5,122 nt of DNA from Armatimonadota bacterium (lineage in GTDB: Bacteria; Armatimonadota; SYMT01). Where the stretch lies: contig JAJFMS010000690.1 in NCBI GenBank assembly GCA_020696885.1, positions 1 through 5,122 on the forward strand. The letters are read 5' to 3'. Positions within the stretch are counted from its first letter, which is position 1; every line of letters begins with the position of its first letter. Shown piece by piece: positions 1-5,122 of this stretch. Both the position numbers and the translations under genes were made by a program. Below the pieces are notes generated by a model. It saw nothing but the letters and a program-made list of their open reading frames with translations, searched no databases and was not told the origin of the DNA.

Positions 1-1314
1 CCAAACACCTCTACGCTGGAGGCGAACGGCACCATCGTCTGGGACCCGCGCCTGAAGAAGTGGGTGATGTTCGCGCTGGGGTTCGCGCCCACTTACCAGG
101 GTCCCTCCGGGGATAAGACCCGGCTGTTCCGCTTCACCTCCTCCGACGCCCTCCACTGGATCAAGGGGGACGACGGGCACCCGGAGCGGATCGCCATCGA
201 CCTCCACGATCCGGTCAGCGGCGCGGACGCCACCAATGTGGACGTCTTCTCCTGCTGCTACAACGCTCGTGACCGCGAGTATCCCTACCAGGGTTGGCTC
301 TGGTTCGCCAACTGGGGGCCCGGGCGCGAGGGCGCGTACTTCATGCGCTCTCGCGACGGCAAGACCTGGGAGCGCGGCCGGATGATCGTCTCGGCGGAAG
401 AGGGGAAGATCAGCCAGGACGGCCGGGAGCTGCGGGGCGCCGGGGACGTGACCACCCTCTACCAGGACCCGGAGCAGGCGCGCTTCCTGGCGCTCATCAA
501 GTACGCCAGCCCGGTGGAGGTAGGCCCGGGCAACCGGCTCCGCGCGCGGGCCTACGCCTTCGTGGACCGCCTGGACCAGCCGCTGGACCTGAAGCGCGTG
601 GACCGGGTGGAGCTGGTCCCGGCCGCCGCCGAGGCTAACGGCGACCACCCCCACGACGAGTATTACGCCGCCACCGCCTGGCGCTACGGCTCCCAGTGGC
701 TGGGTGGGCTGAAGGTGTGGCACGGCGGCGGCGATCACCCCTACTCCGCCGCCGGCTGCGCCTACCTGAAGCTGGCGACGAGCCGGGACGGCCTGCGCTG
801 GAGCAAGGTGCGCTATCCCGGCCACGCCGGTGAGCCGGAGGTGTGGCTGCCGAACGGCAAGGAGGGCGGCGGAGGAGGCCGGAACGACGGCGGATACCTC
901 ACCGAGTTCAGCCAGGGCCCGCTGCGTGTGGGGGATGAGTTGATTTACTATTACGGCTGCTCATCCTTCGGCAAGAACCATCCGCGCGGGCTTCGGGTAA
1001 CCGGCGGCGGGATTTTCCGGTCTCGTTTGCGGGTGGACGGGTTCGTTTCGGTGGACGGTGGCACGCTCACTACCCGCCCGGTGACCTTCGAGGGAGCGGA
1101 GCTGGAGCTAAACGCCGTGGGACCGGTTAGCGTGGAGCTGCAGGACGCCGGCGGCAAGCGGCTTGGCAGCGCCACCGTCTTGGGCGACTCGGTGCGGCAC
1201 CGGGTGAGCTTCGCCGGCCGGAGCCTCCAGGAAGCCGGAGGGCGGGGTGCCGTGCGGCTGCGGTTTACGGTGGGAGAAGGCGGACGGCTTTACTCGTTCA
1301 CCGGGAGGCAATAA
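1..1314 (+). CDS. Sialidase/GH43-like beta-propeller protein, 5' end missing
   Basis: The frame is open from the first base and ends at tandem stops (TAA 1312-1314, TAA 1315-1317), giving 437 visible codons. The GTG at 64 and ATG at 67 are internal, because matching sequence (PNTSTLEANGTIVWDPRLKKW) precedes them. Asp-box-like blade motifs appear at codons 47-53 (SSDALHW), 117-123 (SRDGKTW) and 261-267 (SRDGLRW), as in sialidase and GH43/GH32-type propellers. A Gly-rich loop lies near codons 287-300. From about codon 346 (DGFVSVDGG) to the end there is a beta-sandwich-like domain ending RLYSFTGRQ. I recognise this arrangement from extracellular glycoside-hydrolase-like proteins of Planctomycetota, Verrucomicrobiota and Armatimonadota. 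The likely role is polysaccharide or glycan binding or hydrolysis outside the cytoplasm. The signal peptide and first blades would lie upstream. Substrate and catalytic residues cannot be assigned. Fold is fairly sure; enzyme activity is inference. Confidence 0.85.
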   Translation, partial: PNTSTLEANGTIVWDPRLKKWVMFALGFAPTYQGPSGDKTRLFRFTSSDALHWIKGDDGHPERIAIDLHDPVSGADATNVDVFSCCYNARDREYPYQGWLWFANWGPGREGAYFMRSRDGKTWERGRMIVSAEEGKISQDGRELRGAGDVTTLYQDPEQARFLALIKYASPVEVGPGNRLRARAYAFVDRLDQPLDLKRVDRVELVPAAAEANGDHPHDEYYAATAWRYGSQWLGGLKVWHGGGDHPYSAAGCAYLKLATSRDGLRWSKVRYPGHAGEPEVWLPNGKEGGGGGRNDGGYLTEFSQGPLRVGDELIYYYGCSSFGKNHPRGLRVTGGGIFRSRLRVDGFVSVDGGTLTTRPVTFEGAELELNAVGPVSVELQDAGGKRLGSATVLGDSVRHRVSFAGRSLQEAGGRGAVRLRFTVGEGGRLYSFTGRQ

Positions 1315-1320
1315 TAAGAG

Positions 1321-1336
1321 CCGGGAGTCCTCCCGG
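1321..1336 (+). terminator. Short GC hairpin after the hydrolase-like gene
   Basis: CCGGGA pairs with TCCCGG around a GTCC loop, a 6-bp stem starting 6 nt after the first stop codon. A competing 9-bp pairing joins ACCGGGAGG (1300-1308, inside the end of the gene) to CCTCCCGGT (1329-1337) with a 20-nt loop. There is no U-tract, so this is at best a weak or pause-type terminator, or an attenuating hairpin between the hydrolase-like gene and the permease. Confidence 0.3.
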
Positions 1337-1367
1337 TCCACGGTTTCTACACGGCCACACTGCACCC

Positions 1368-1509
1368 ATGACGCTGACGCTGGAGAACGCTTACTTCATC
1401 CGGGAGCTCCGGGCCCAGTCGCGCAAGGCGTGGTCGCCGCTGGGGTGGTTCCTCCTCGTCTCCGCGCTGTGCCCGCTGTTGGTGCTGTGGCTCATCGACC
1501 GGCAGCCGG
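1368..1509 (+). pseudogene. Out-of-frame N-terminus of the ABC-2 permease
   Basis: The ATG at 1368 opens a frame whose first 45 residues look like a genuine permease N-terminus: an IRELR motif at residues 11-15, basic residues to about 20, then a membrane segment at residues 26-43 (GWFLLVSALCPLLVLWLI) ending in DR. After about 1500 the GC-rich third-position pattern moves to the frame that is open from 1510 to 3087, and the continuation of the 1368 frame (to 1742) turns Arg/Ala/Gly-rich and non-membrane. One extra base or two missing bases near CCGGCAGCCGG (1499-1509) would explain this. The corresponding IRDLR motif plus helix in the second half of the protein supports this stretch being coding. 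No Shine-Dalgarno is visible before 1368; the gap to the upstream stop is 53 bp. Confidence 0.7.
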
Positions 1510-2385
1510 ATGCTGGTGACCCTCGCCGGGGGGCATGCGTTTCTGTGCGGCACCATCGGGTGGCGGCTCGGAACCTCGGTGTTCGGCGCGGAGCAGCAGC
1601 AGCACACGCTGGAGATGCTGCGGCTGGTCTCCACCTCGCCGTGGAGCTGGGTGCCGCAGAAGCTGCTGTTCCCGGTGTACGCGCTGGCCCTGGTGTGGGC
1701 GGCGGCCCTCCCGGGCTACCTGGGCCTGGTGATCCGCGGTAACTTCCTGCCGGCCACGCTCTGGCCCGGGCTGCTGCTGGCCGGCGGGGTGGGGCTGCTG
1801 CTGCTGGCCTCCGGGCTCACGGTGCCGCCGGAGCGGGTGGGGATGCCCCGGTTCTCGGAGCGGCTGCTGCCGGTCGCGAAGCAGTTGGAGCTCCATTCGC
1901 TCCGCTCGGTGCAGTGGTGGCTGGCCTGGCAGGCGCTGCACCTGGGCTACGTGTGGATCGGGGCGGCGTCGGTGGATCAGCCGGTGCGCTACCGGCTGCA
2001 CTTCCTGTTCCGCATGGTGGCCCTCCAGGCGGACCAACTGTTCTGGGGCATGCTGGCCCTGTATCTGCTCTGCGGCCTCACGTGCGCCTGGGCCTGGGCA
2101 AACCCCGTGAGCCCGGCGGCGGCGCGGCTGCGGGTGGGCGCCCAACTGCTCACCGTAGGAGTGGGCTACCTGCTGGTGATCGCGATCACCTGGGTAGGCA
2201 GCCTCTGGTTCTGGCAGGCGATCCTGGTGGCGTTCCCCCTCGTGCAACTCGTGCGGCTGGCGCTGGAGCGGCGGAAACTGGCGCGCGTGCGCCGGGCGAC
2301 GCGCCGGGACGACCCGCGGGCGCAGCGTGAGATCGCCTTCCTCAAGTCGCGCTGGGACAATCCGGTGTTGATCCGGGACCTGCGG
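1398..2385 (+). repeat. Diverged internal duplication in the permease (IRELR/IRDLR halves)
   Basis: The motif copies at 1398-1412 (IRELR) and 2371-2385 (IRDLR) are also similar in DNA: ATCCGGGA, then G or C, CT, then C or G, CGGG. Downstream, the coupling elements at 1588-1668 and 2611-2688 align in the same order. The spacing from the IR-LR motif to the coupling element is about 16 residues shorter in half one, with the frameshift lying in that interval. The range marks the two motif copies, not the full repeat ends. Confidence 0.6.
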
Positions 2386-3087
2386 GTCTCGCTGCGGGGC
2401 GGAGGGCTGGCGGCGCTCTTCTTCCGGCAGTGGCTGGTGATCGGTGTCATTGCGGGCGGCTTCTCGGCGTTGATGCTGTCCGGCCCGTGGGGCGCCGCGG
2501 TGGGTCCCAGCTTCCTGAACATCCTCACCGGCTTCATGGCGGTGATCCTGGGCTGGGGCTCGTTCGTCACGCTGCTCCGGCTGGGCGCCCCGGCCTCGGC
2601 TCAATGGAACGCGGAGCGGCGGATGCGCACCCTGCCGCAGCTCCTGCTCTCACCGCTGGGCTCTCGGGAGATCGTGGTCGGCCGTTGGAGCGCTTCGCTC
2701 CTGCAGGGGGTCCTGACCGCCCTGCCCTGGGTGGTGGGCAACCTCGTCTGCACGGCAATAGTCGGGGAGGGCCGCGGCCTGTGGGCGCTCGTCCTCACCG
2801 GGGCGTGGCTGGTCAGCATGGCGTTGCTGTTCAGCCTGGCGCTGTCGGTAGCCGTGCGGGAACTGTCATCCTGGCGGGAATTGTGGTCGGTGACCGGCTG
2901 CGCCATCGCGGTGCTGGTAGCCGAGCCGGTGGTGATGGTGTGGGGCATGACCCGGGGCACGACCACGGACGTGACGATGCTGACGCTCTGTATCCTCTTC
3001 ACGGTGGTGAACACGGCGGCGCTGCCGGTGGTGCTGACGGTGGGCTCCGGGCAGCTCGACCGGCAGCGGCAGCGCCTGTTCGAGTGA
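1510..3087 (+). CDS. ABC-2-type transporter permease, duplicated two-half form
   Basis: This is the 525-residue main frame of a polytopic membrane protein, probably about 572 residues when joined to the segment starting at 1368. It shows around 13 hydrophobic segments. Two homologous halves are visible. Each starts with an IR(E/D)LR motif (1398-1412 in the other frame; 2371-2385 here), followed by two helices and a cytoplasmic coupling element. That element reads AEQQQHTLEMLRL in half one (from 1588) and AERRMRTLPQLLL in half two (from 2611). A basic linker (about 2263-2355, rich in Arg/Lys) joins them. The pattern AE-x4-TL-x-x-L followed by a serine/proline is typical of ABC-2 exporter permeases. 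It would pair with a separate ATPase, which is absent from this window; substrate unknown. ATG 1510 is the first start in this frame after a TGA at 1375-1377 and has no Shine-Dalgarno, so it may be only the first ATG after a frameshift rather than the true start. Confidence 0.85.
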   Translation: MLVTLAGGHAFLCGTIGWRLGTSVFGAEQQQHTLEMLRLVSTSPWSWVPQKLLFPVYALALVWAAALPGYLGLVIRGNFLPATLWPGLLLAGGVGLLLLASGLTVPPERVGMPRFSERLLPVAKQLELHSLRSVQWWLAWQALHLGYVWIGAASVDQPVRYRLHFLFRMVALQADQLFWGMLALYLLCGLTCAWAWANPVSPAAARLRVGAQLLTVGVGYLLVIAITWVGSLWFWQAILVAFPLVQLVRLALERRKLARVRRATRRDDPRAQREIAFLKSRWDNPVLIRDLRVSLRGGGLAALFFRQWLVIGVIAGGFSALMLSGPWGAAVGPSFLNILTGFMAVILGWGSFVTLLRLGAPASAQWNAERRMRTLPQLLLSPLGSREIVVGRWSASLLQGVLTALPWVVGNLVCTAIVGEGRGLWALVLTGAWLVSMALLFSLALSVAVRELSSWRELWSVTGCAIAVLVAEPVVMVWGMTRGTTTDVTMLTLCILFTVVNTAALPVVLTVGSGQLDRQRQRLFE

Positions 3088-3103
3088 GCCTTGCGGCCGG
3101 CTC

Positions 3104-3127
3104 GCAGGAGGTCAAGGAGTCTCCTGC
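3104..3127 (+). promoter_or_regulatory. Intergenic hairpin that masks a Shine-Dalgarno-like AGGAGG
   Basis: GCAGGAG (3104-3110) pairs perfectly with CTCCTGC (3121-3127) around a 10-nt loop. The left arm holds most of an AGGAGG (3106-3111), and the loop holds AAGGAG (3114-3119). These are the best anti-16S matches in the window, but they lie 31-44 nt before the preferred ATG at 3150, too far for standard ribosome binding. The hairpin sits 16 nt after the permease stop, so it could slow read-through or modulate translation of the lipoprotein. It may also be chance in GC-rich DNA. Confidence 0.25.
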
Positions 3128-3149
3128 CGCCGCGCCGAATCCCGTGAGC

Positions 3150-4247
3150 ATGGCACGCTATCTCACGATCCTCTTATCGCTGCTTTCCGCCTGTGCGGGA
3201 TCCACGTTCGACGCGCATGCGGCGCCGGGCGACGCCAGGGCCGAGAAGCCATCCGTCCAGCTCACCCCGCCGCTCCCCTGGGCGCGAGACCTGGGCGCAC
3301 CGCCGCGGATCCCGCTGGTGGGAGACGTAGACGGGGATGGCTACGCCGACCTGCTCTCTCTCTGGTCGAAGGGCGATTGCTGGCTGGAAGTGGCGCTCAA
3401 CGACAAAGGCGTGAAGTCCCTGCCGCCCCGCCGCGTGCTGACCGGCTTCGGCCGGGACTGCATTGCGGCCACCACTACCACCCTGACCGGCGAGTTTGCC
3501 GTGGTGGGCCTGTTCCGCGACGGCACCGTGCGCGTGGCGACCGGCTTCGGTGAGACGCCCCGGAGCCAGCTCTGGGGGAGAGTCCAGCGCCGGCGGCTCC
3601 CGGACCGGGCGTGGCTGTCCGTCATCGACGGGCGCGAAAACTGCCCGCACACGCTGCTGGTGGTCTACGCCGACGGCACCCTGGAGGAGAGCGCCTGGGC
3701 GCTGCCGGCCCGGCCCGGTGTTACCCTTACCGTCACTGCGGACCTGGGCGTGAAGCCCCAGGAGCTGGCGCTCCGCCAGCGCGGCGCCTGCGGGATTACG
3801 GACTACTTCGGCGTCACCTTGATCGATGCCCAGGGGCACGCCCGGACGACGACCATCCCCCGCCTGCGCATCGGCACGCTCTCGTCGCTGGCGTCCGCCC
3901 GGCTGCGCCAGCAGGCCGCGAGCCAGTGGGAGCGGGTGAAGCGGGTGTTCCAGCGCCCGGAGGACTGCGGCCCGGACGACGGCTACGCGCTGGCCCGGGA
4001 GATGCTGAGTCCGCTGGAGCCCACCGGGAACCGGGGGATGGGAATGCCGGAGCGGCACTTCGTGGACCTGCAGAACCTGCGTTGGGACAAGCCGTCGGCG
4101 CTGCGCTTCGGGGATGTGAACGGCGACCAGCGGCTGGACCTGCTGCGCTTCCGCCAGGACGGCGAGCCGCAATCGGGAGCGGACGTGCTGGTCTACCTGA
4201 CCTACCGCGAAGGCGAAAGTTCCAGGAGTGATGGAGTGATGGAGTGA
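3150..4247 (+). CDS. FG-GAP/VCBS-type lipoprotein, hypothetical
   Basis: The predicted protein has 365 residues. ATG 3150 is chosen because it gives a compact lipoprotein signal: MAR, a hydrophobic stretch YLTILLSLLSA, and a lipobox LSAC at residues 12-15, predicting lipidation at Cys15 and export. GTG 3144 adds two residues; GTG 3084 overlaps the permease stop as GTGA and would add a 22-residue leader. No start has a well-placed Shine-Dalgarno. Calcium-loop motifs occur near both ends: DVDGDGYAD at residues 59-67 and DVNGDQRLD at 322-330, each followed by the LL typical of FG-GAP/VCBS propeller blades. The middle shows no clear motif but contains five further cysteines (GDC, GRDC, ENC, GAC, EDC), suggesting disulfides. 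Function is unknown; surface binding or scaffolding is plausible. The last seven codons and the TGA stop are formed by the GGAGTGAT array, so the C-terminus may be altered. Confidence 0.85.
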   Translation: MARYLTILLSLLSACAGSTFDAHAAPGDARAEKPSVQLTPPLPWARDLGAPPRIPLVGDVDGDGYADLLSLWSKGDCWLEVALNDKGVKSLPPRRVLTGFGRDCIAATTTTLTGEFAVVGLFRDGTVRVATGFGETPRSQLWGRVQRRRLPDRAWLSVIDGRENCPHTLLVVYADGTLEESAWALPARPGVTLTVTADLGVKPQELALRQRGACGITDYFGVTLIDAQGHARTTTIPRLRIGTLSSLASARLRQQAASQWERVKRVFQRPEDCGPDDGYALAREMLSPLEPTGNRGMGMPERHFVDLQNLRWDKPSALRFGDVNGDQRLDLLRFRQDGEPQSGADVLVYLTYREGESSRSDGVME

Positions 4248-4285
4248 TGGAGTGATGGAGTGATGGAGTGATGGAGTGATGGAGT
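4225..4285 (+). repeat. Tandem octamer array, GGAGTGAT x 7.6
   Basis: Seven identical GGAGTGAT units run from 4225 to 4280, followed by GGAGT. An 8-bp period cycles through all three frames, and TGA appears in each + strand frame, so any + strand gene entering the array stops; the lipoprotein gene stops at 4245-4247. The complementary strand is stop-free through the array and would read an octapeptide repeat (SITPSLHH). This is not taken as coding. Perfect copies imply recent expansion or homogenisation. Confidence 0.97.
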
Positions 4286-4295
4286 AGCAGGCACC

Positions 4296-4327
4296 CATAC
4301 TCCAGTTCTCCATCACTCCATTACTCC
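4296..4327 (-). repeat. Degenerate inverted copies of the GGAGTGAT octamer
   Basis: Four octamers read CATACTCC, AGTTCTCC, ATCACTCC and ATTACTCC, against the exact reverse complement ATCACTCC. They begin 11 nt after the direct array ends. With the last units of the array they form a hairpin with arms 4254-4286 and 4298-4330. Of 33 opposed positions, 28 are Watson-Crick, 3 are G-T and 2 are mismatched; the loop is 11 nt (4287-4297). In RNA this is a long stem just after the lipoprotein stop that could end or stabilise the transcript, but no U-tract follows. Confidence 0.85.
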
Positions 4328-4330
4328 GTC

Positions 4331-4445
4331 CGCGTTTCCCCACAGCCGGCCGGAGCTGCCGGAGGGCACCGGAACCGGCGGAAACCGGCTAGAATTGCCT
4401 GGAGCGTCCTCGCTCCCCACTTTTCGTCTCGCGGTCGCTCAATTC
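4331..4445. other. Intergenic leader before the membrane protein gene
   Basis: This 115-bp stretch is GC-rich with short repeats: GGAACCGGC (4371-4379) and GGAAACCGGC (4380-4389) in tandem, and CCGGC (4346-4350) facing GCCGG (4358-4362). TAGAAT at 4390-4395 resembles a -10 box but has no matching -35 element at normal spacing. A TTG at 4395 extends the downstream frame by 17 residues that do not look like part of the membrane protein. A promoter for the 4446 gene presumably lies here but cannot be located with confidence. Confidence 0.35.
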
Positions 4446-4925
4446 ATGGATGCCACTTTCTGGTTGAACGTTCTCATGCGCTGGCTGCACGTCACCTCGG
4501 CGGTGGCGGCCGTCGGCAGCCTGCTGATCATGCGCTTCGCGGTGGTCCCCGCGCTCACCGGCCGAGCCGACGCGGCGGAGGTCTACGTGGCGATCCAGGC
4601 CGGGTGGAAGAAGGTGCTCCACAGCGCGCTGGGCATGGCGCTGCTCACCGGGTTCTACAACTACGGCGTGGTGGCGGTGGGCGCCATCAAGCGGATCAAG
4701 GAGACCCACACGGATCTCGGCGTGCTGAGCGCCTACCATCCGGTGATGGGGATGAAGATGCTCCTCTCCTTCGCGCTCTTCGGCATGGCCATGGCCCTCC
4801 TGAAGCCCTCCGACACGCTTCCGGAGAACCGAAAAGGCCCGTTTACCGTAAATCTGGTACTGGGCCTCGTGATCCTACTGCTCGCCGCCTTCCTCCGCCG
4901 CCTCTGGCCGGTGCCGATGCCCTAG
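4446..4925 (+). CDS. CopD/HemJ-like four-helix membrane protein
   Basis: The predicted protein has 159 residues and four membrane segments: about 6-29, 57-80, 98-119 and 134-150. Histidines in or at the edge of the first three (H15 in RWLHV, H59 in VLHSALG, H98 in AYHPVMGMK), with K104 nearby, recall the CopD/HemJ superfamily, whose members use membrane histidines for haem or copper. LLTGFYNYG after helix two and VNLVLGLVILLLAAFL at the end also fit that group. ATG 4446 is preferred because it places helix one directly at the N-terminus; TTG 4395 in the same frame would add a non-membrane leader. No Shine-Dalgarno is evident. The stop is TAG 4923-4925. The gene stands between two octamer-repeat regions, so it may be a separate transcript. 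Family assignment is by pattern only; substrate or cofactor is not shown. It could instead be an uncharacterised DUF family of the same topology. Confidence 0.85.
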   Translation: MDATFWLNVLMRWLHVTSAVAAVGSLLIMRFAVVPALTGRADAAEVYVAIQAGWKKVLHSALGMALLTGFYNYGVVAVGAIKRIKETHTDLGVLSAYHPVMGMKMLLSFALFGMAMALLKPSDTLPENRKGPFTVNLVLGLVILLLAAFLRRLWPVPMP

Positions 4926-4943
4926 GAGGCGCTTCGCGCGGCG

Positions 4944-4969
4944 TTCAGGTGTTCGGGTGTTCAGGTGTT
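4944..4969 (-). repeat. Inverted octamer arm, three copies of TTCAGGTG
   Basis: The units read TTCAGGTG, TTCGGGTG and TTCAGGTG plus TT, the reverse complement of the ACACCTGA array at 5043-5122 with one A-to-G change at 4955. They start 19 bp after the membrane-protein stop. Bases 4943-4968 pair with 5043-5068: 25 Watson-Crick and one G-T out of 26. Confidence 0.93.
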
Positions 4970-5042
4970 GGGAGACCCGTGAGGCACATAGCGGCGGTCG
5001 GCTGAGCGAATGCGGTGCCCGGTGAGCATGTCAGGCCGAGCC
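4970..5042. other. Foldable spacer between inverted octamer arms
   Basis: This stretch separates the two octamer arms and has no credible gene. It can fold by itself: TCGGCTGA (4998-5005) pairs with TCAGGCCGA (5031-5039) with one bulged G, and inside it ATGC (5010-5013) pairs with GCAT (5026-5029). With the octamer stem outside, the whole of 4943-5068 could form a layered hairpin. It does not match a tRNA or any RNA family I recognise. Confidence 0.45.
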
Positions 5043-5122
5043 ACACCTGAACACCTGAACACCTGAACACCTGAACACCTGAACACCTGAACACCTGAAC
5101 ACCTGAACACCTGAACACCTGA
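5043..5122 (+). repeat. Tandem octamer array, ACACCTGA x 10, open at the window end
   Basis: Ten identical ACACCTGA units fill 5043-5122 exactly, and the sequence ends in the last one, so the true copy number is unknown. As in the other array, TGA occurs in every + strand frame and the complement is stop-free. The perfect array faces a shorter, slightly decayed inverted arm (4944-4969). Confidence 0.97.

Noticed and set aside
1510..1542. Programmed +1 frameshift in the permease
   Set aside because: There is no stop codon at the shift point, no known slippery motif and no stimulatory structure. An indel is the simpler explanation.
1492..2604. 370-codon open frame on the - strand
   Set aside because: It lies opposite the permease and its product is Arg/Gln/His/Pro-rich with no domain. 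It is the expected complement of a GC-rich membrane-protein gene.
2430..3149. In-frame extension of the lipoprotein gene upstream to 2430
   Set aside because: It is the out-of-frame shadow of the permease, Gly/Ala/Arg-rich, and would bury the lipoprotein signal sequence inside the protein.
3174..4343. 389-codon open frame on the - strand with a SITPSLHH octapeptide repeat
   Set aside because: It overlaps the lipoprotein gene, which has the better codon pattern and recognisable motifs. The repeat peptide is just the stop-free strand of the octamer array.
4367..4395. Sigma70-type or ECF-type promoter around GGAACC (4371) and TAGAAT (4390)
   Set aside because: TAGAAT lacks a matching -35 element at normal spacing, and GGAACC has no suitable ECF -10 downstream. 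Too weak to call in GC-rich DNA.
4970..5042. tRNA gene of about 73 nt between the inverted arms
   Set aside because: No acceptor stem, anticodon arm or T-loop pattern was found on either strand.
4225..5122. CRISPR array
   Set aside because: The units are 8 bp and directly adjoining with no spacers, and no cas gene is present.

Overview
The window is a high-GC, gene-dense stretch with every convincing gene on the + strand. The GC-rich third codon positions, the apparent lack of Shine-Dalgarno sites, the sialidase/GH43-like protein with its characteristic C-terminal beta domain, and the duplicated ABC-2 permease suggest an Armatimonadota- or Planctomycetota-type bacterium, probably from a metagenome. 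That taxonomic guess is inference from gene style, not from a marker gene.

Layout, left to right. (1) 1-1314: the 3' part of a beta-propeller glycoside-hydrolase-like protein whose start lies outside the window. (2) 1368-3087: an ABC-2-type exporter permease made of two homologous halves. Its first ~45 codons (from 1368) are in a different frame from the rest (open from ATG 1510), so the gene is frameshifted near 1500-1510 or the assembly has an indel there. (3) 3150-4247: a predicted lipoprotein with FG-GAP/VCBS-type calcium-loop motifs near both ends. (4) 4225-4330: an array of 7.6 copies of the octamer GGAGTGAT followed by a degenerate inverted copy. Together they can fold into a 33-position hairpin, and the array supplies the stop codon of the lipoprotein gene. 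(5) 4446-4925: a small four-helix membrane protein of CopD/HemJ-like appearance. (6) 4943-5122: a second octamer array with a different unit (ACACCTGA, ten perfect copies to the window end). It is preceded by three inverted copies and a 74-nt spacer that can itself fold.

The first three genes are close together and co-directional (gaps of 53 and 62 bp) and could be co-transcribed. They do not form an obvious pathway: no ABC ATPase is present for the permease, and the lipoprotein and hydrolase-like protein share only a probable extracytoplasmic beta-propeller fold. The most unusual content is the pair of octamer arrays. Two unrelated-looking 8-bp units in neighbouring intergenic regions share the same architecture, a perfect array facing a short, partly decayed inverted arm in matching phase. 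The right-hand array runs off the end of the sequence, so the contig may have broken in the repeat.
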